From assembly GCF_900626285.1 (NCBI RefSeq), contig NZ_LR131148.1:213599-277598 (forward strand): a DNA stretch of 64,000 nt, in the 5' to 3' direction. The notes under the pieces are model-generated. The model worked only from the letters and a program-made list of their open reading frames with translations. It made no database searches and had not been told where the DNA came from. Made by a program: the position numbers and the translations under genes. Shown in pieces: positions 50,061 to 57,406 of this stretch; position 1 is the stretch's first letter, and each line of letters starts with the position of its first letter. This DNA is from Intestinimonas massiliensis (ex Afouda et al. 2020). Its GTDB lineage: Bacteria; Bacillota; Clostridia; Oscillospirales; Oscillospiraceae.

Positions 50061-50810
50061 TCAGTTATGCTCCCTCTCGTAATACTGATTTTGGGGGAGT
50101 GTCTTTGTGAGAATAAAAGAATAAGCAATAGTAATTGCAAACAGTACCAACTGGAAGATGATACGCTTTTCTATCGTCAATCCTACCACGTTTGCAAAAA
50201 CACTTGTGATATTAATTGCGGAGTGGGTAATCATACAAGGGAACAAACTACCGCCACGATAATAAAGAATGACAAACAGAAAACCAATCGCAATCGCCCC
50301 TGTAACTTGAAATATGTTTTCTACTATTTCCGCACCACTGCCATTCACCAAGTTTAGTAAATGTCCCAAACCAAATGTAACACTTGAAATGATAATCGCC
50401 GTTTTTACATTGTCTTTTGCTATCGCTTTGAAAAGCAGTCCTCTAAAAATCACTTCTTCTAAAAACCCAACACAAAACATACAGGCAATATAGCAGACGG
50501 TTCCTGTCAAGTTCAAATTAAATGCCGCTCCGTTCCACAAATTTCTTGTGGCTAAAATTATCAATGGAATATAGAACAGAAAGCGGCTGGCGGGTATGGG
50601 AGATTTACAAAGCCCATATCGTTTCAGCAAGTTATTTTTCCTAATAAATGCCAAGAGGACAACAGACTGTAAGATACAGAAAATAGCACTTGCAGAATAT
50701 TCAATCCCTATTTTTTCATTTAGTGGATTGGCTAAAGATTGCAGAACACAATAAATCACAATCCATACGATTGTAAAGGTCAGCTCGCTTTTTTCATATA
50801 GCGTTCTCAT
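50061..50810 (-). CDS. CPBP family intramembrane metalloprotease
   Basis: A 249-residue protein with about seven to eight hydrophobic segments and the CPBP/Rce1 motifs: EEVIFRG (motif 1), SSVTFGLGHLLN (motif 2) and MITHSAIN (motif 3). Family members process prenylated or peptide substrates or give bacteriocin immunity. It overlaps the TetR gene by ATGA. AT-rich compared with the flanking ICE backbone, so likely a recently acquired cargo. Confidence 0.88.
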   Translation of the reverse strand: MRTLYEKSELTFTIVWIVIYCVLQSLANPLNEKIGIEYSASAIFCILQSVVLLAFIRKNNLLKRYGLCKSPIPASRFLFYIPLIILATRNLWNGAAFNLNLTGTVCYIACMFCVGFLEEVIFRGLLFKAIAKDNVKTAIIISSVTFGLGHLLNLVNGSGAEIVENIFQVTGAIAIGFLFVILYYRGGSLFPCMITHSAINITSVFANVVGLTIEKRIIFQLVLFAITIAYSFILTKTLPQNQYYEREHN

Positions 50811-51379
50811 TTCGTATCCTCCTGTGCCGCTAATACCGCACCAGTATAAGCTCGCTCTATATGCGTCCTTATGAGTTCTTCATCATACTCTAATGAATTG
50901 TTTGCAATAATGCTTGCATAGCCATGAGCAAATAAAAAAACTGTCAAAAAGATTTCTTTTACTTGCTCTATGCTTCCTCCGACTGCTCCTTGCATTGCCA
51001 AAAGAACAGGCATAAGTTCTTCGGCATCTATTATTTCAAGTAATGTCCTTCCATTAAAAAAGTTTGATTGAAAAAGGAAGCGAAACAAATGCGGTTCTTC
51101 AACTGCAAAATGGATATAGTTCAATCCAATTCCAAGCATAACACCTTCTTGCGGGCTTTTAATATTCATCAGGTATTCAGAATGATAGCCGTCTGCTTTT
51201 GCATAAGCAGCTTCTTTCAATTCCTCTATCGTTGCAAAGTGATACATAACGGGCTGAGTAGAGCAGTTTAGTTTTTTTGCGACTGTCCTTGCGTTAATAT
51301 TTTCTGCACCCACTTCACGAGCAACCTCAAAGGCAGCGTCAATGACCATTTCTTTTGTAATCTTTGCTCTTGGCGGCAC
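50807..51379 (-). CDS. TetR/AcrR family regulator
   Basis: A 190-residue repressor. N-terminal helix-turn-helix (INARTVAKKLNCSTQPVMYHFATIEEL) and an all-helical ligand domain. It starts with GTG at 51379, seven bases after AGGAGGG. A 14-bp perfect palindrome (51401-51414) lies between its promoter and ribosome site, fitting autorepression. It is coupled to the CPBP protease gene; AT-rich cargo. Confidence 0.92.
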   Translation of the reverse strand: MPPRAKITKEMVIDAAFEVAREVGAENINARTVAKKLNCSTQPVMYHFATIEELKEAAYAKADGYHSEYLMNIKSPQEGVMLGIGLNYIHFAVEEPHLFRFLFQSNFFNGRTLLEIIDAEELMPVLLAMQGAVGGSIEQVKEIFLTVFLFAHGYASIIANNSLEYDEELIRTHIERAYTGAVLAAQEDTK

Positions 51380-51397
51380 GCTTTGTCCCTCCTATAA

Positions 51398-51417
51398 TTG
51401 ATGTTATATAACATTAA
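51398..51417. promoter_or_regulatory. Operator of the TetR-type regulator
   Basis: ATGTTATATAACAT is a perfect 14-bp palindrome (51401-51414), extended to 20 bp with one mismatch. It overlaps the predicted transcription start. Confidence 0.8.
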
Positions 51418-51444
51418 TTATATATCAATTTGTAGGAATGTCAA
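51417..51444 (-). promoter_or_regulatory. Promoter of tetR-CPBP-KTR
   Basis: Minus strand TTGACA, 16-bp spacer, TATAAT. Confidence 0.8.
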
Positions 51445-51505
51445 TACCTTGATTGGAGATTGGAAATTTCTCAAAAGCACCAACTATGGGAAGAAATATC
51501 GGCAT

Positions 51506-51518
51506 AACTTGACAAGTT
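51506..51518. promoter_or_regulatory. AACTTG-A-CAAGTT palindrome upstream of the Xre gene
   Basis: A perfect 13-bp palindrome in the gap between the divergent tetR and Xre genes; possible operator for the Xre regulator. Confidence 0.45.
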
Positions 51519-51533
51519 AAATGTCATGTTTAC

Positions 51534-51562
51534 TTGAAACGAAATTAAATAGTCAGTAGTAT
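51534..51562 (+). promoter_or_regulatory. Possible promoter of the Xre regulator
   Basis: TTGAAA, 17-bp spacer, TAGTAT, 60 bases before the start codon. Confidence 0.45.
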
Positions 51563-51621
51563 GAAATACACCATCGTTCAAATAATAATACCTGAAATGT
51601 AAAATTACATTAGGTGATATT

Positions 51622-51981
51622 ATGAAGTTTAAACGAGATGAACGCCGCTTTGATTTTCACGATATAGGGCTTGCCATTAAGCGGGCGCGGGAGGCCGCTG
51701 GGATGACGCAGGAGCAACTGGCCTATATTGTTGACCGGGCTCCGCGCACCATCATGTATAACGAGAATGACGGCCAGCACCCCAGCCTCAACACCTTTTA
51801 TCAGATGGTGACAATGTTCGATATATCGGTAGATCAATATTTCTATCCGTCCAAGAATAGAGGGAGCGAGTGCAGAAAGCGGATTGACGCCATGCTCAAC
51901 GCCCTGGACGAAAAAGAACTGAAAATTGTAGAAGCCACCATCCAAGCGATGAAAGCGGCCAAGGAAACGGAGGATGCGTAA
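51622..51981 (+). CDS. Xre family regulator of the ICE
   Basis: A 119-residue protein with an N-terminal Cro/C1 helix-turn-helix (IGLAIKRAREAAGMTQEQLAYIVDRAPRTIMYNE) and a helical tail. AGGTGAT precedes the ATG. It is the only ICE backbone gene on the plus strand besides the IS, opposite to the mobilisation operon, a position typical for ICE repressors. The terminator overlaps its last codons. Confidence 0.88.
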   Translation: MKFKRDERRFDFHDIGLAIKRAREAAGMTQEQLAYIVDRAPRTIMYNENDGQHPSLNTFYQMVTMFDISVDQYFYPSKNRGSECRKRIDAMLNALDEKELKIVEATIQAMKAAKETEDA

Positions 51982-52006
51982 AGAGAAACACGCGCCTCCG
52001 TTTTTT
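51965..52006 (+). terminator. Terminator of the Xre gene
   Basis: AACGGAGG-GCG and CGC-CCTCCGTT arms with a 12-base loop and T run; the first arm lies in the last codons of the gene. Confidence 0.75.
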
Positions 52007-52040
52007 CGCGCCACTTCGGGGGTTGCACGTTTCGGCAAGC

Positions 52041-52114
52041 AATTCGGGTGTGGCCACACTCCGAAATTTTCACAGGCCGCAGGCCCGTGAAAATGCTTGT
52101 TGGGGAGCTCCCCA
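52041..52114. repeat. Cluster of three palindromes after the relaxase gene
   Basis: GTGTGGCCACAC (52048-52059) inside a longer AATTCGG...CCGAAATT repeat, TTTTCACAGGCC-GCA-GGCCCGTGAAAA (52067-52093) and TGGGGAGCTCCCCA (52101-52114). Palindrome copy 3 follows 13 bases later. Such dense dyad symmetry in a gap between convergent genes suggests an oriT, replication start or protein-binding locus. Confidence 0.7.
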
Positions 52115-52127
52115 AACCCGCTGAACT

Positions 52128-52146
52128 TCTGGACACTTTGTCCAGA
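52128..52146 (-). repeat. ICE palindrome copy 3
   Basis: Same 19-mer in the opposite orientation (CTT centre on the plus strand), with 11-bp arms; 37 bases after the relaxase stop codon. Confidence 0.95.
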
Positions 52147-52183
52147 AGTCCCGGCGCAAGCGCCTGTTGTCGGCGGCCCGGAG

Positions 52184-53590
52184 CTAACGCTCCTGGGCCT
52201 TATTTTTTTGCTCGTCCGCGTGGCCGAGCAGGTGATCGATATTCGCCTTGACTGCCACGGCCTGCCGCATATCCGCCTGGGCCTTGCGGTATTCCGCATA
52301 GAGGGCCTTTTTCTTTTCAGAGAGCTCCCGGTGCTGCTTTTTCAGCGTGTCCATTTTGGGGAGCTTTGCCCCGCCCAAAAGCTCACTCATAGCCGCCTTT
52401 GCCGCCCGGTAGTCGGCCAGCTCCGCCTCGTGCTGGGCCAGATATTTTCTGCTATACCGGGCCGCCTTGTAGCCGTCAAACACGGGCCGCGTCTTTGCGT
52501 ACTGCACCACCGCGCCCATGAGCTCGGAGGTTTTGACAAGGGCGGCCTCCGTGTCCCGCAGCTCCCCGGCCAGCTTGTGAGCCCGATCCACCGCCGCCTC
52601 GGTGCTGGATGCCAGCGCCGCATAGTCCATAAGATCGTGTTCACGGAGATACAGGAGCGCGGCGGCCATCTGCTTTATGTTATAGACTTTGGCCCACCGC
52701 TCATAGGCCGGGCCCTTGCCCTGGGCCATGCGTTCTTGAATGTCGATGATCAGATTGACGCGCCGGGCCGGGGCCGGGCTGTCCTGGGGAAGCTCCGGGA
52801 TGGGCCGCTCCCCGGCAATCGCCGCCCGGATGTCATGGGGATCGAAACCGGGGCCCAGGGTGGATGCCCGCAGACGGGTGTACTTATCCTGCCCAGGGGC
52901 CAGGAACGAGATCGCGCCACCCCGACCATGCTTTACTTGAAAGCCGGACTCCTCCATGAGCCGCAGAAACGCCGGGAAGTCAGCGGGCTTTTGCTCCAGA
53001 GCCGCCACGATCCCCAGCCGCACCCGCTGCTGGGCCGAGGGCGGCTTTTCCCCAATCCATTGTCCATAGTGGAGAAAGCGACCCTTGCTGTGCTGCTTCG
53101 GATTTTGAATAACAGACAGCTCGTGCTCAATGCACACCCGGTCAGAGAGCCGCCGCACCGCAAAGCTGGAGCCGATGAAGTTATGGAATTTCCGGGAACA
53201 GTCCTGGGAGGTGGAGTTGTAATAAATGTGATTGTGAATGTGGCCCTTGTCAATGTGGGTGCAGACGAAGAACTGATACTTGCCCTTTGTCCAGCGCATG
53301 GCTGTTTCATAGCCGATTTTGTTTGCCTCCTCCGGCGTGACCTCGCCGGGTGGGAACGCCTGCCGGATCTGAAAGAACAGGGCCCCGCGCTCCACGGCCC
53401 GGCCCGTTTCCGCCTGGTACTGGCTTTTCAGCAGCAGGAACTCAGCGGGGGCGGATGCAGGATCACAGAGATAGGCAGACACAGCCCCCAGCTTTTTCGG
53501 ATTGAGCCCATAAGCAAACCGCTCCTCCATCGTCTGGATGGCCGTTTTCCCAGCCGCTACCTTGTAGGGCCGGATGTAGGTTGTAGCGAT
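52184..53590 (-). CDS. Relaxase (MobP/VirD2-like), apparent ATC start
   Basis: A 468-residue conjugative nickase. Catalytic tyrosine probably in FAYGLNPKK; the three-histidine metal motif is HIDKGHIHNHIYYNS; a long C-terminal coiled region follows. The reading frame homologous to other relaxases begins at ATTYIRPYK, directly after an ATC codon at 53590 that lies seven bases from GGAGG. The first in-frame ATG (53530) has no ribosome site and would delete 20 residues of the conserved N-terminus. ATC initiation is therefore inferred. Its helpers MobC and CD1845 lie upstream on the same strand. Confidence 0.87.
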   Translation of the reverse strand: MATTYIRPYKVAAGKTAIQTMEERFAYGLNPKKLGAVSAYLCDPASAPAEFLLLKSQYQAETGRAVERGALFFQIRQAFPPGEVTPEEANKIGYETAMRWTKGKYQFFVCTHIDKGHIHNHIYYNSTSQDCSRKFHNFIGSSFAVRRLSDRVCIEHELSVIQNPKQHSKGRFLHYGQWIGEKPPSAQQRVRLGIVAALEQKPADFPAFLRLMEESGFQVKHGRGGAISFLAPGQDKYTRLRASTLGPGFDPHDIRAAIAGERPIPELPQDSPAPARRVNLIIDIQERMAQGKGPAYERWAKVYNIKQMAAALLYLREHDLMDYAALASSTEAAVDRAHKLAGELRDTEAALVKTSELMGAVVQYAKTRPVFDGYKAARYSRKYLAQHEAELADYRAAKAAMSELLGGAKLPKMDTLKKQHRELSEKKKALYAEYRKAQADMRQAVAVKANIDHLLGHADEQKNKAQER

Positions 53591-53654
53591 AGTCGCACCT
53601 CCTTTCCCAGCAGAAAAAACGGGCGGCGGTCTGTTCCACCCGCCGCCCGGAACG

Positions 53655-53673
53655 TCTGGACAAAGTGTCCAGA
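53655..53673 (+). repeat. ICE palindrome copy 4
   Basis: TCTGGACAAAGTGTCCAGA, four bases after the stop codon of the CD1845-like gene. Confidence 0.95.
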
Positions 53674-53677
53674 AGTA

Positions 53678-53968
53678 TCAGCTTGCCATAAAGTCCATCG
53701 CCGCATACTTCACACCATACAGGCGCTCCACCAGCCAGCCGCCCAGGGCCGGGAGCCCAAAGGGAGAAACCAGGAACGCCAGCACGAACATGGCGATGCA
53801 GCCTGTGGTCTGCCCGGCCAGCAGGCAAAGGATCGCCAGCAGGGACAGGCCCACACACGCCACAACGCACACAGCGCCCGCCACGCAGGACAGGAACGAG
53901 AGCACCGCCACGGCGAGGATCAGGGCCAGAATAAAGGGAGCCGCGATAATTTTTAAGATCGTCCGCAT
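53678..53968 (-). CDS. CD1845 family ICE membrane protein
   Basis: A 96-residue protein with two to three hydrophobic segments (about 5-30, 33-55 and 57-70) and a C-terminal LGGWLVERLYGVKYAAMDFM, matching the CD1845 family of Clostridium difficile-type ICEs. It lies between MobC and relaxase genes. Role unknown, probably in mating. Confidence 0.82.
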   Translation of the reverse strand: MRTILKIIAAPFILALILAVAVLSFLSCVAGAVCVVACVGLSLLAILCLLAGQTTGCIAMFVLAFLVSPFGLPALGGWLVERLYGVKYAAMDFMAS

Positions 53969-54064
53969 GGTTCATACCTCCTACAAAAGTTTGATATTTG
54001 CCTCTATATGTATATTATAACTCCGTAAGAGGAGCCCAACAAGGATGCCTCAGCTATCCCCACC

Positions 54065-54083
54065 TCTGGACAAAGTGTCCAGA
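54065..54083 (+). repeat. ICE palindrome copy 5
   Basis: TCTGGACAAAGTGTCCAGA, 44 bases after the MobC stop codon; the MobC 3' hairpin at 54094-54124 lies between the two. Confidence 0.95.
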
Positions 54084-54093
54084 AGTCGAGATA

Positions 54094-54124
54094 GCCGGGG
54101 AACGGCGTAGGGCCGCTCCCCGGC
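54094..54124 (-). repeat. Hairpin at the MobC 3' end
   Basis: GCCGGGGAACGGC and GCCGCTCCCCGGC arms around GTAGG, three bases after the MobC stop codon; no T run. Confidence 0.65.
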
Positions 54125-54127
54125 AGG

Positions 54128-54475
54128 TCAGAGCCGCACAATGGCGGAGAGCTTTTCCAGAAGATCGGACAGGGGCCGCCACAGCTTTTCATAGTCCCGC
54201 TGCAACGCCTTGATTTCCTCCGGGTAGATACCGCCATAGGTGTTTGCCTGGATCGCCACCTGGTTTAAGTTGTTGGAGCACCGCCGCTGGAGCGACACCA
54301 GCTCCTGGACAGGTGACAGATCAACATGGAGCACATAGCCATTGAGAGCCATTTTCCGCATATAGGCCCCCATATTACGGATGCCCGCCTCGGCCATACG
54401 CTCCTGGATCAGCGCCAGCTCCTCCTCGGACACCATCACATGAAGATGGATGGGGCGGCGGCGTTTCTTTGTCAC
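54128..54475 (-). CDS. mobC: MobC relaxosome accessory protein
   Basis: A 115-residue ribbon-helix-helix-type DNA-binding protein that helps the relaxase open oriT: HLHVMVSEEELALIQERMAEAG, NMGAYMRKMALNGY, and NNLNQVAIQANTYG, all characteristic of MobC. It starts with GTG at 54475, overlapping the stop of the upstream small gene as GTGA. The relaxase is two genes downstream. Confidence 0.92.
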   Translation of the reverse strand: MTKKRRRPIHLHVMVSEEELALIQERMAEAGIRNMGAYMRKMALNGYVLHVDLSPVQELVSLQRRCSNNLNQVAIQANTYGGIYPEEIKALQRDYEKLWRPLSDLLEKLSAIVRL

Positions 54476-54636
54476 CGCTCCTCCCGTTCCAGGCTCCGGC
54501 TGGTGCGGGGCGGCTCCTTTACTTTGTCCAGCGCCTTGTCACGCTCTGGGGGCAGCGCGGGGATCGGCGTACCGAACACCCCGCAAAGCCGCTTCACTTC
54601 CAGATCGGCAAAATCCTGTTCATGCTTCTTGTCCAT
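54472..54636 (-). CDS. Small ICE protein upstream of MobC
   Basis: A 54-residue charged protein (MDKKHEQDFADLEVKRLCGVF ..., PALPPERDKALDKVKEPP) with GGAGG just before the ATG and translational coupling to mobC (GTGA). No family recognised; probably soluble. The IS3 insertion lies directly upstream of its ribosome site and separates it from the rest of the operon, so it and the mobilisation genes may have lost their native promoter or depend on read-through. Confidence 0.65.
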   Translation of the reverse strand: MDKKHEQDFADLEVKRLCGVFGTPIPALPPERDKALDKVKEPPRTSRSLEREER

Positions 54637-54688
54637 AATCGTCCTCCTATCTGTCGTGAACAGGTCCAGTAAAAACGGACAGTGACAA

Positions 54689-54731
54689 AAGACCCCCTGA
54701 TGTAGGAAAATAGACTACATCAGGGGGTCTT
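54689..54731. repeat. Hairpin at the left end of the IS
   Basis: Perfect 17-bp arms (AAGACCCCCTGATGTAG and complement), nine-base loop, directly before orfA. It probably blocks transcripts entering from outside, limiting transposase expression. Confidence 0.75.
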
Positions 54732-54734
54732 GTC

Positions 54735-55049
54735 ATGGGAAAACGAAATTACACACACGTTCAAGTGCTGCTGCCTGAAATCAAGGCAATGATAGCAGAG
54801 GGGAAAACCCAGCGGGAAGTTGCAGAATACTACGGCTTTCAGGATAAGCAGGTGGTAAAAAGGCTGCTTAAGCGTGAGCGAAGAAAAGAACGCAAATTGG
54901 AAGCCGGCATTCTCCCGCGGCCCAAAGGACGGCCGAGGAAAGGCGCCGCACCAAGAGACATTGTGTCAGAGCAGGCCTATGAAATCCAGCGGCTTCGTAT
55001 GGAGAATAAGCTGCTGCGGGATTTTCTGTGCTTCACAGGAAGGAGGTGA
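54735..55049 (+). CDS. IS3 transposase OrfA
   Basis: A 104-residue protein. N-terminal helix-turn-helix (EGKTQREVAEYYGFQDKQVVKRLLKRERR) and a C-terminal leucine-zipper-like helix (YEIQRLRMENKLLRDFL) as in IS3 OrfA proteins. It binds the IS ends and, after a programmed frameshift with orfB, forms the full transposase. Confidence 0.88.
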   Translation: MGKRNYTHVQVLLPEIKAMIAEGKTQREVAEYYGFQDKQVVKRLLKRERRKERKLEAGILPRPKGRPRKGAAPRDIVSEQAYEIQRLRMENKLLRDFLCFTGRR

Positions 55050-55903
55050 GGGCAAGGGTAAAATACCATGTCATATATCGTCACAGAACTGAGTATCCAG
55101 TGGCAGTCATGTGTAAATTCTTTGGAGTATCCAGAAGCGGCTACTACGCCTTTGTCCATCGCCTGGGCAGACCAGAAAAGGATGCCACTCTTGCGGAAAT
55201 GATTGCACGGCAGCGGGAACGCACCTTGCGTACCTACGGGTACCGGCGGATGTGGATATGGCTGAAAAGTCAAAATATTTTCTGTAATCCCAAAACTGTG
55301 CTGCGAATTATGAAAAAGTACGATCTGCTGTCTGAAATCCGCCGCCGCAGGAAATGGCAGCAAATGGGGCAGCAGGTTCACAGGTACAAAAATCTGCTCA
55401 ACCGGCAGTTTTATGCGGACAAGCCCAACAGCAAATGGGTAACGGACATCTCCTATATCCACACCAACCAGGGCGTACTGTACCTGTCCATGATCCGGGA
55501 CCTCTATGACAATAGCATTGTGGCCTACAAAACCGGGACAGAACAAACTGTGAATCTGGTTCTGGACACGATTCGTCTGGCCATGAAGCGAGAGAAAAAG
55601 AGGGTCGCTGCAGAGTTGCAGCTCCACAGCGACCAGGGTGCTCAGTACGCCTCACAAGCATATTTTGAGCTGACTCAAACATACGGCATTACGCCGTCTA
55701 TGTCAAGATGCGGAAACCCTTATGACAATGCCATGGCAGAGAATTTCTTCTCTATCCTCAAAACAGAATGTATTTACCGACACAAACCCGTCTCTTTCTC
55801 TGAGGCTAACGAGATGATTGACCGTTACATCCAGTTTTACAACCATGAGCGCATCCAGTTGAAAACTGGAGAGGCGCCGCTTGCGCGACGCCTCTCCGCC
55901 TAA
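55028..55903 (+). CDS. IS3 transposase OrfB (DDE integrase core)
   Basis: A 291-residue frame overlapping orfA by 22 bases in another phase. The HTH_21 region (RTYGYRRMWIWLKSQNI) is followed by the DDE catalytic core: Asp in WVTDISYI, Asp in HSDQGAQYAS, Glu in NAMAENFFSILKTE. Length is normal for the family. The annotated start is a GTG; in life it is probably made as an OrfAB frameshift fusion, although no classic A6G slippery run is evident. Confidence 0.9.
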   Translation: MLHRKEVRARVKYHVIYRHRTEYPVAVMCKFFGVSRSGYYAFVHRLGRPEKDATLAEMIARQRERTLRTYGYRRMWIWLKSQNIFCNPKTVLRIMKKYDLLSEIRRRRKWQQMGQQVHRYKNLLNRQFYADKPNSKWVTDISYIHTNQGVLYLSMIRDLYDNSIVAYKTGTEQTVNLVLDTIRLAMKREKKRVAAELQLHSDQGAQYASQAYFELTQTYGITPSMSRCGNPYDNAMAENFFSILKTECIYRHKPVSFSEANEMIDRYIQFYNHERIQLKTGEAPLARRLSA

Positions 55904-55960
55904 AACTCAATCTTTCCTACCAGGGCTCTTTTTTGTACTGTCTGCACAAGTTGGGGCAGT

Positions 55961-56740
55961 TCAGTCGCCCCGGTCAGGGGCTTTCTTTTTGGGTGCGTCC
56001 GGGGCCCGCTGCTCCTGGGCTTCCCGTTGGGCTGCTTTCAGTTGTTCGGCAATCGGGGGCTGGTGTTTGGCCTCCTTATGAGCCCGCGCCGCCTCCTGGC
56101 GTTCAATGCTGTGGACACGAACGGCCAGTTGCTCCGGGGTGATGTATTCTTTCACCACATAACTGCCGAAGTCAGGGTAAAACCATGTCAGCCGCTTCTG
56201 ATCCGGGACATGGTGGGCATCCTCCCATTTCCCCACCACCTGGGCCTGGGCATCCATCTGCCGCCGGATGTCCAGATTTTCACGGGAGGGCCGGAGCTCA
56301 TAATTCTGCATTTCCCGCTCTGTCAGGGGATGGGCATAGATGATGGCTCCCCACGCCTGAAACGCCTCGCCCATCACTTGCTGGCGGGTAAAGTACAAAT
56401 CCATGTGGACAGGGCGGTTAAAGTAGCTGTTCGGGTAAGTGCCGATGTCAATAGGCCGCTGGGTGGAGTAGTATTTGTAGGTTTCCTTGTCCGGGGCCTG
56501 CTCTACTTCAAACACATGATAGCGCCGCTGATAGTCCTCGGCCCGGTTGTGCAAATCCCGTTCCGCCATGTCCGGCTCGTTGTGGTAGTGGCCCCAAAAG
56601 AAGTCCCGGTGTCCGTCCTGCTCGTTGAATTGCCATGTCACATAGGGGTTAGGGGCCTTGGGGTTTTCGCCCAGCACAAAGCCGCATTTGTTATCAAACA
56701 GGATCGTGCGGCGGATCACATAGCCTTGATTTTCTTCCAG
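55961..56740 (-). CDS. Hypothetical ICE protein, apparent CTG start
   Basis: A 259-residue soluble protein (EENQGYVIRRTILFDNKCGFVLGE start; aromatic-rich middle; Lys/Ala-rich, charged tail of about 50 residues). It appears in gut ICEs near the relaxase region, but I recognise no domain. The frame begins at CTG, seven bases after AAGGAGG, and no in-frame ATG or GTG occurs before the conserved-looking N-terminus except far upstream. The IS3 element sits immediately downstream. Confidence 0.65.
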   Translation of the reverse strand: MEENQGYVIRRTILFDNKCGFVLGENPKAPNPYVTWQFNEQDGHRDFFWGHYHNEPDMAERDLHNRAEDYQRRYHVFEVEQAPDKETYKYYSTQRPIDIGTYPNSYFNRPVHMDLYFTRQQVMGEAFQAWGAIIYAHPLTEREMQNYELRPSRENLDIRRQMDAQAQVVGKWEDAHHVPDQKRLTWFYPDFGSYVVKEYITPEQLAVRVHSIERQEAARAHKEAKHQPPIAEQLKAAQREAQEQRAPDAPKKKAPDRGD

Positions 56741-56856
56741 AATAACACCTCCTTGATGTTGACAGCATCCGGGCCAAACAGGGGCAGGCCGTAGAAACAT
56801 ACGGCCTGCCCCAAAAGCGGCCCCGAAAAGCCTTGTAATCAGCGGGTTTCGAGGGC

Positions 56857-57225
56857 CTAATTGTCAACGCCCCAGCCCCGCTTTTTCCGCATATATTCCC
56901 GCTGTTGGCGGCGGTGGGCTTTCTTTGCACAGGCCGCCGAGCAGTAAGCCTGCCGCCGATCCGGGGCAACGGGCCCGCCGCAGATAGGGCAAATCTTAAA
57001 ATCCGGCCTGGGCCCCTCGGTCAAGAGGGCGACCTCCAGCGCCGGTTCGAGGGGCAGCACCGCCTCCCGAAAGTAGCGGCACAGCGCCCCCGTCCAGCAT
57101 TTCCCCAGCATATAGCACTCACAGTCCAGGGGCAGGCAGCCGTACTCCTTGTCATAGTTGGCACACCATTTTGTCACCAGGGCGCGGATCGCCCGTTTTT
57201 CCTCGCGTGTCAGTTCACTGGCCAA
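56857..57225 (-). CDS. Cysteine-rich VLP domain protein
   Basis: A 122-residue ICE protein with YGCLPLDCECYMLGKCWTGALCRYFREAVLP and a C-terminal zinc-finger CPICGGPV...YCSAACAKKAHRRQQREYMRKKR typical of the cysteine-rich VLP family. It starts at TTG, seven bases after GGAGG. Probably a DNA-binding accessory protein; the role is not established. Confidence 0.87.
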   Translation of the reverse strand: MASELTREEKRAIRALVTKWCANYDKEYGCLPLDCECYMLGKCWTGALCRYFREAVLPLEPALEVALLTEGPRPDFKICPICGGPVAPDRRQAYCSAACAKKAHRRQQREYMRKKRGWGVDN

Positions 57226-57229
57226 GCCG

Positions 57230-57406
57230 TCACCTCCCGCCAGCCGGGGCCCGCATAAGCTCCCGGTAGCAGGACACGCAGCCGATCCCGCGCCAGTAGG
57301 GACACCCGGAGCACCGGGAGCCCCTGGGCGGCTTTGCCGGGGCTGGAGCCTGGGGGCGGGGCTTCTGCTGCATCATCTTTTCATAGGGGCTGTTGGTAAA
57401 CCTCAT
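57230..57406 (-). CDS. Small Cys-rich ICE protein
   Basis: A 58-residue protein with a Pro/Lys-rich first half (EKMMQQKPRPQAPAPAKPPRG) and a CSGCPYWRGIGCVSCYRELM second half, likely metal binding. GGAGG is seven bases before the ATG, and its ATG overlaps the DUF4366 stop as ATGA. No named family recognised. Confidence 0.7.
   Translation of the reverse strand: MRFTNSPYEKMMQQKPRPQAPAPAKPPRGSRCSGCPYWRGIGCVSCYRELMRAPAGGR

Larger units (their letters stand above)
54677..55944 (+). mobile_element. IS3-family insertion sequence
   Basis: About 1.27 kb with two overlapping reading frames typical of IS3 (orfA helix-turn-helix, orfB DDE integrase). Imperfect terminal inverted repeats are visible: GACAGTGACAAAAGACCCCC on the left matches GACAGTACAAAAAAGAGCCC read inward on the right. 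The exact ends and the target duplication could not be fixed. It lies on the plus strand, against the ICE operon. Confidence 0.85.

Noticed and set aside
54002..54060. oriT between CD1845 and MobC
   Set aside because: An AT-rich patch and CTCC...GGAG repeat are present near mobC, but no nick-site motif could be matched; the palindrome cluster at 52041-52146 is a stronger candidate.
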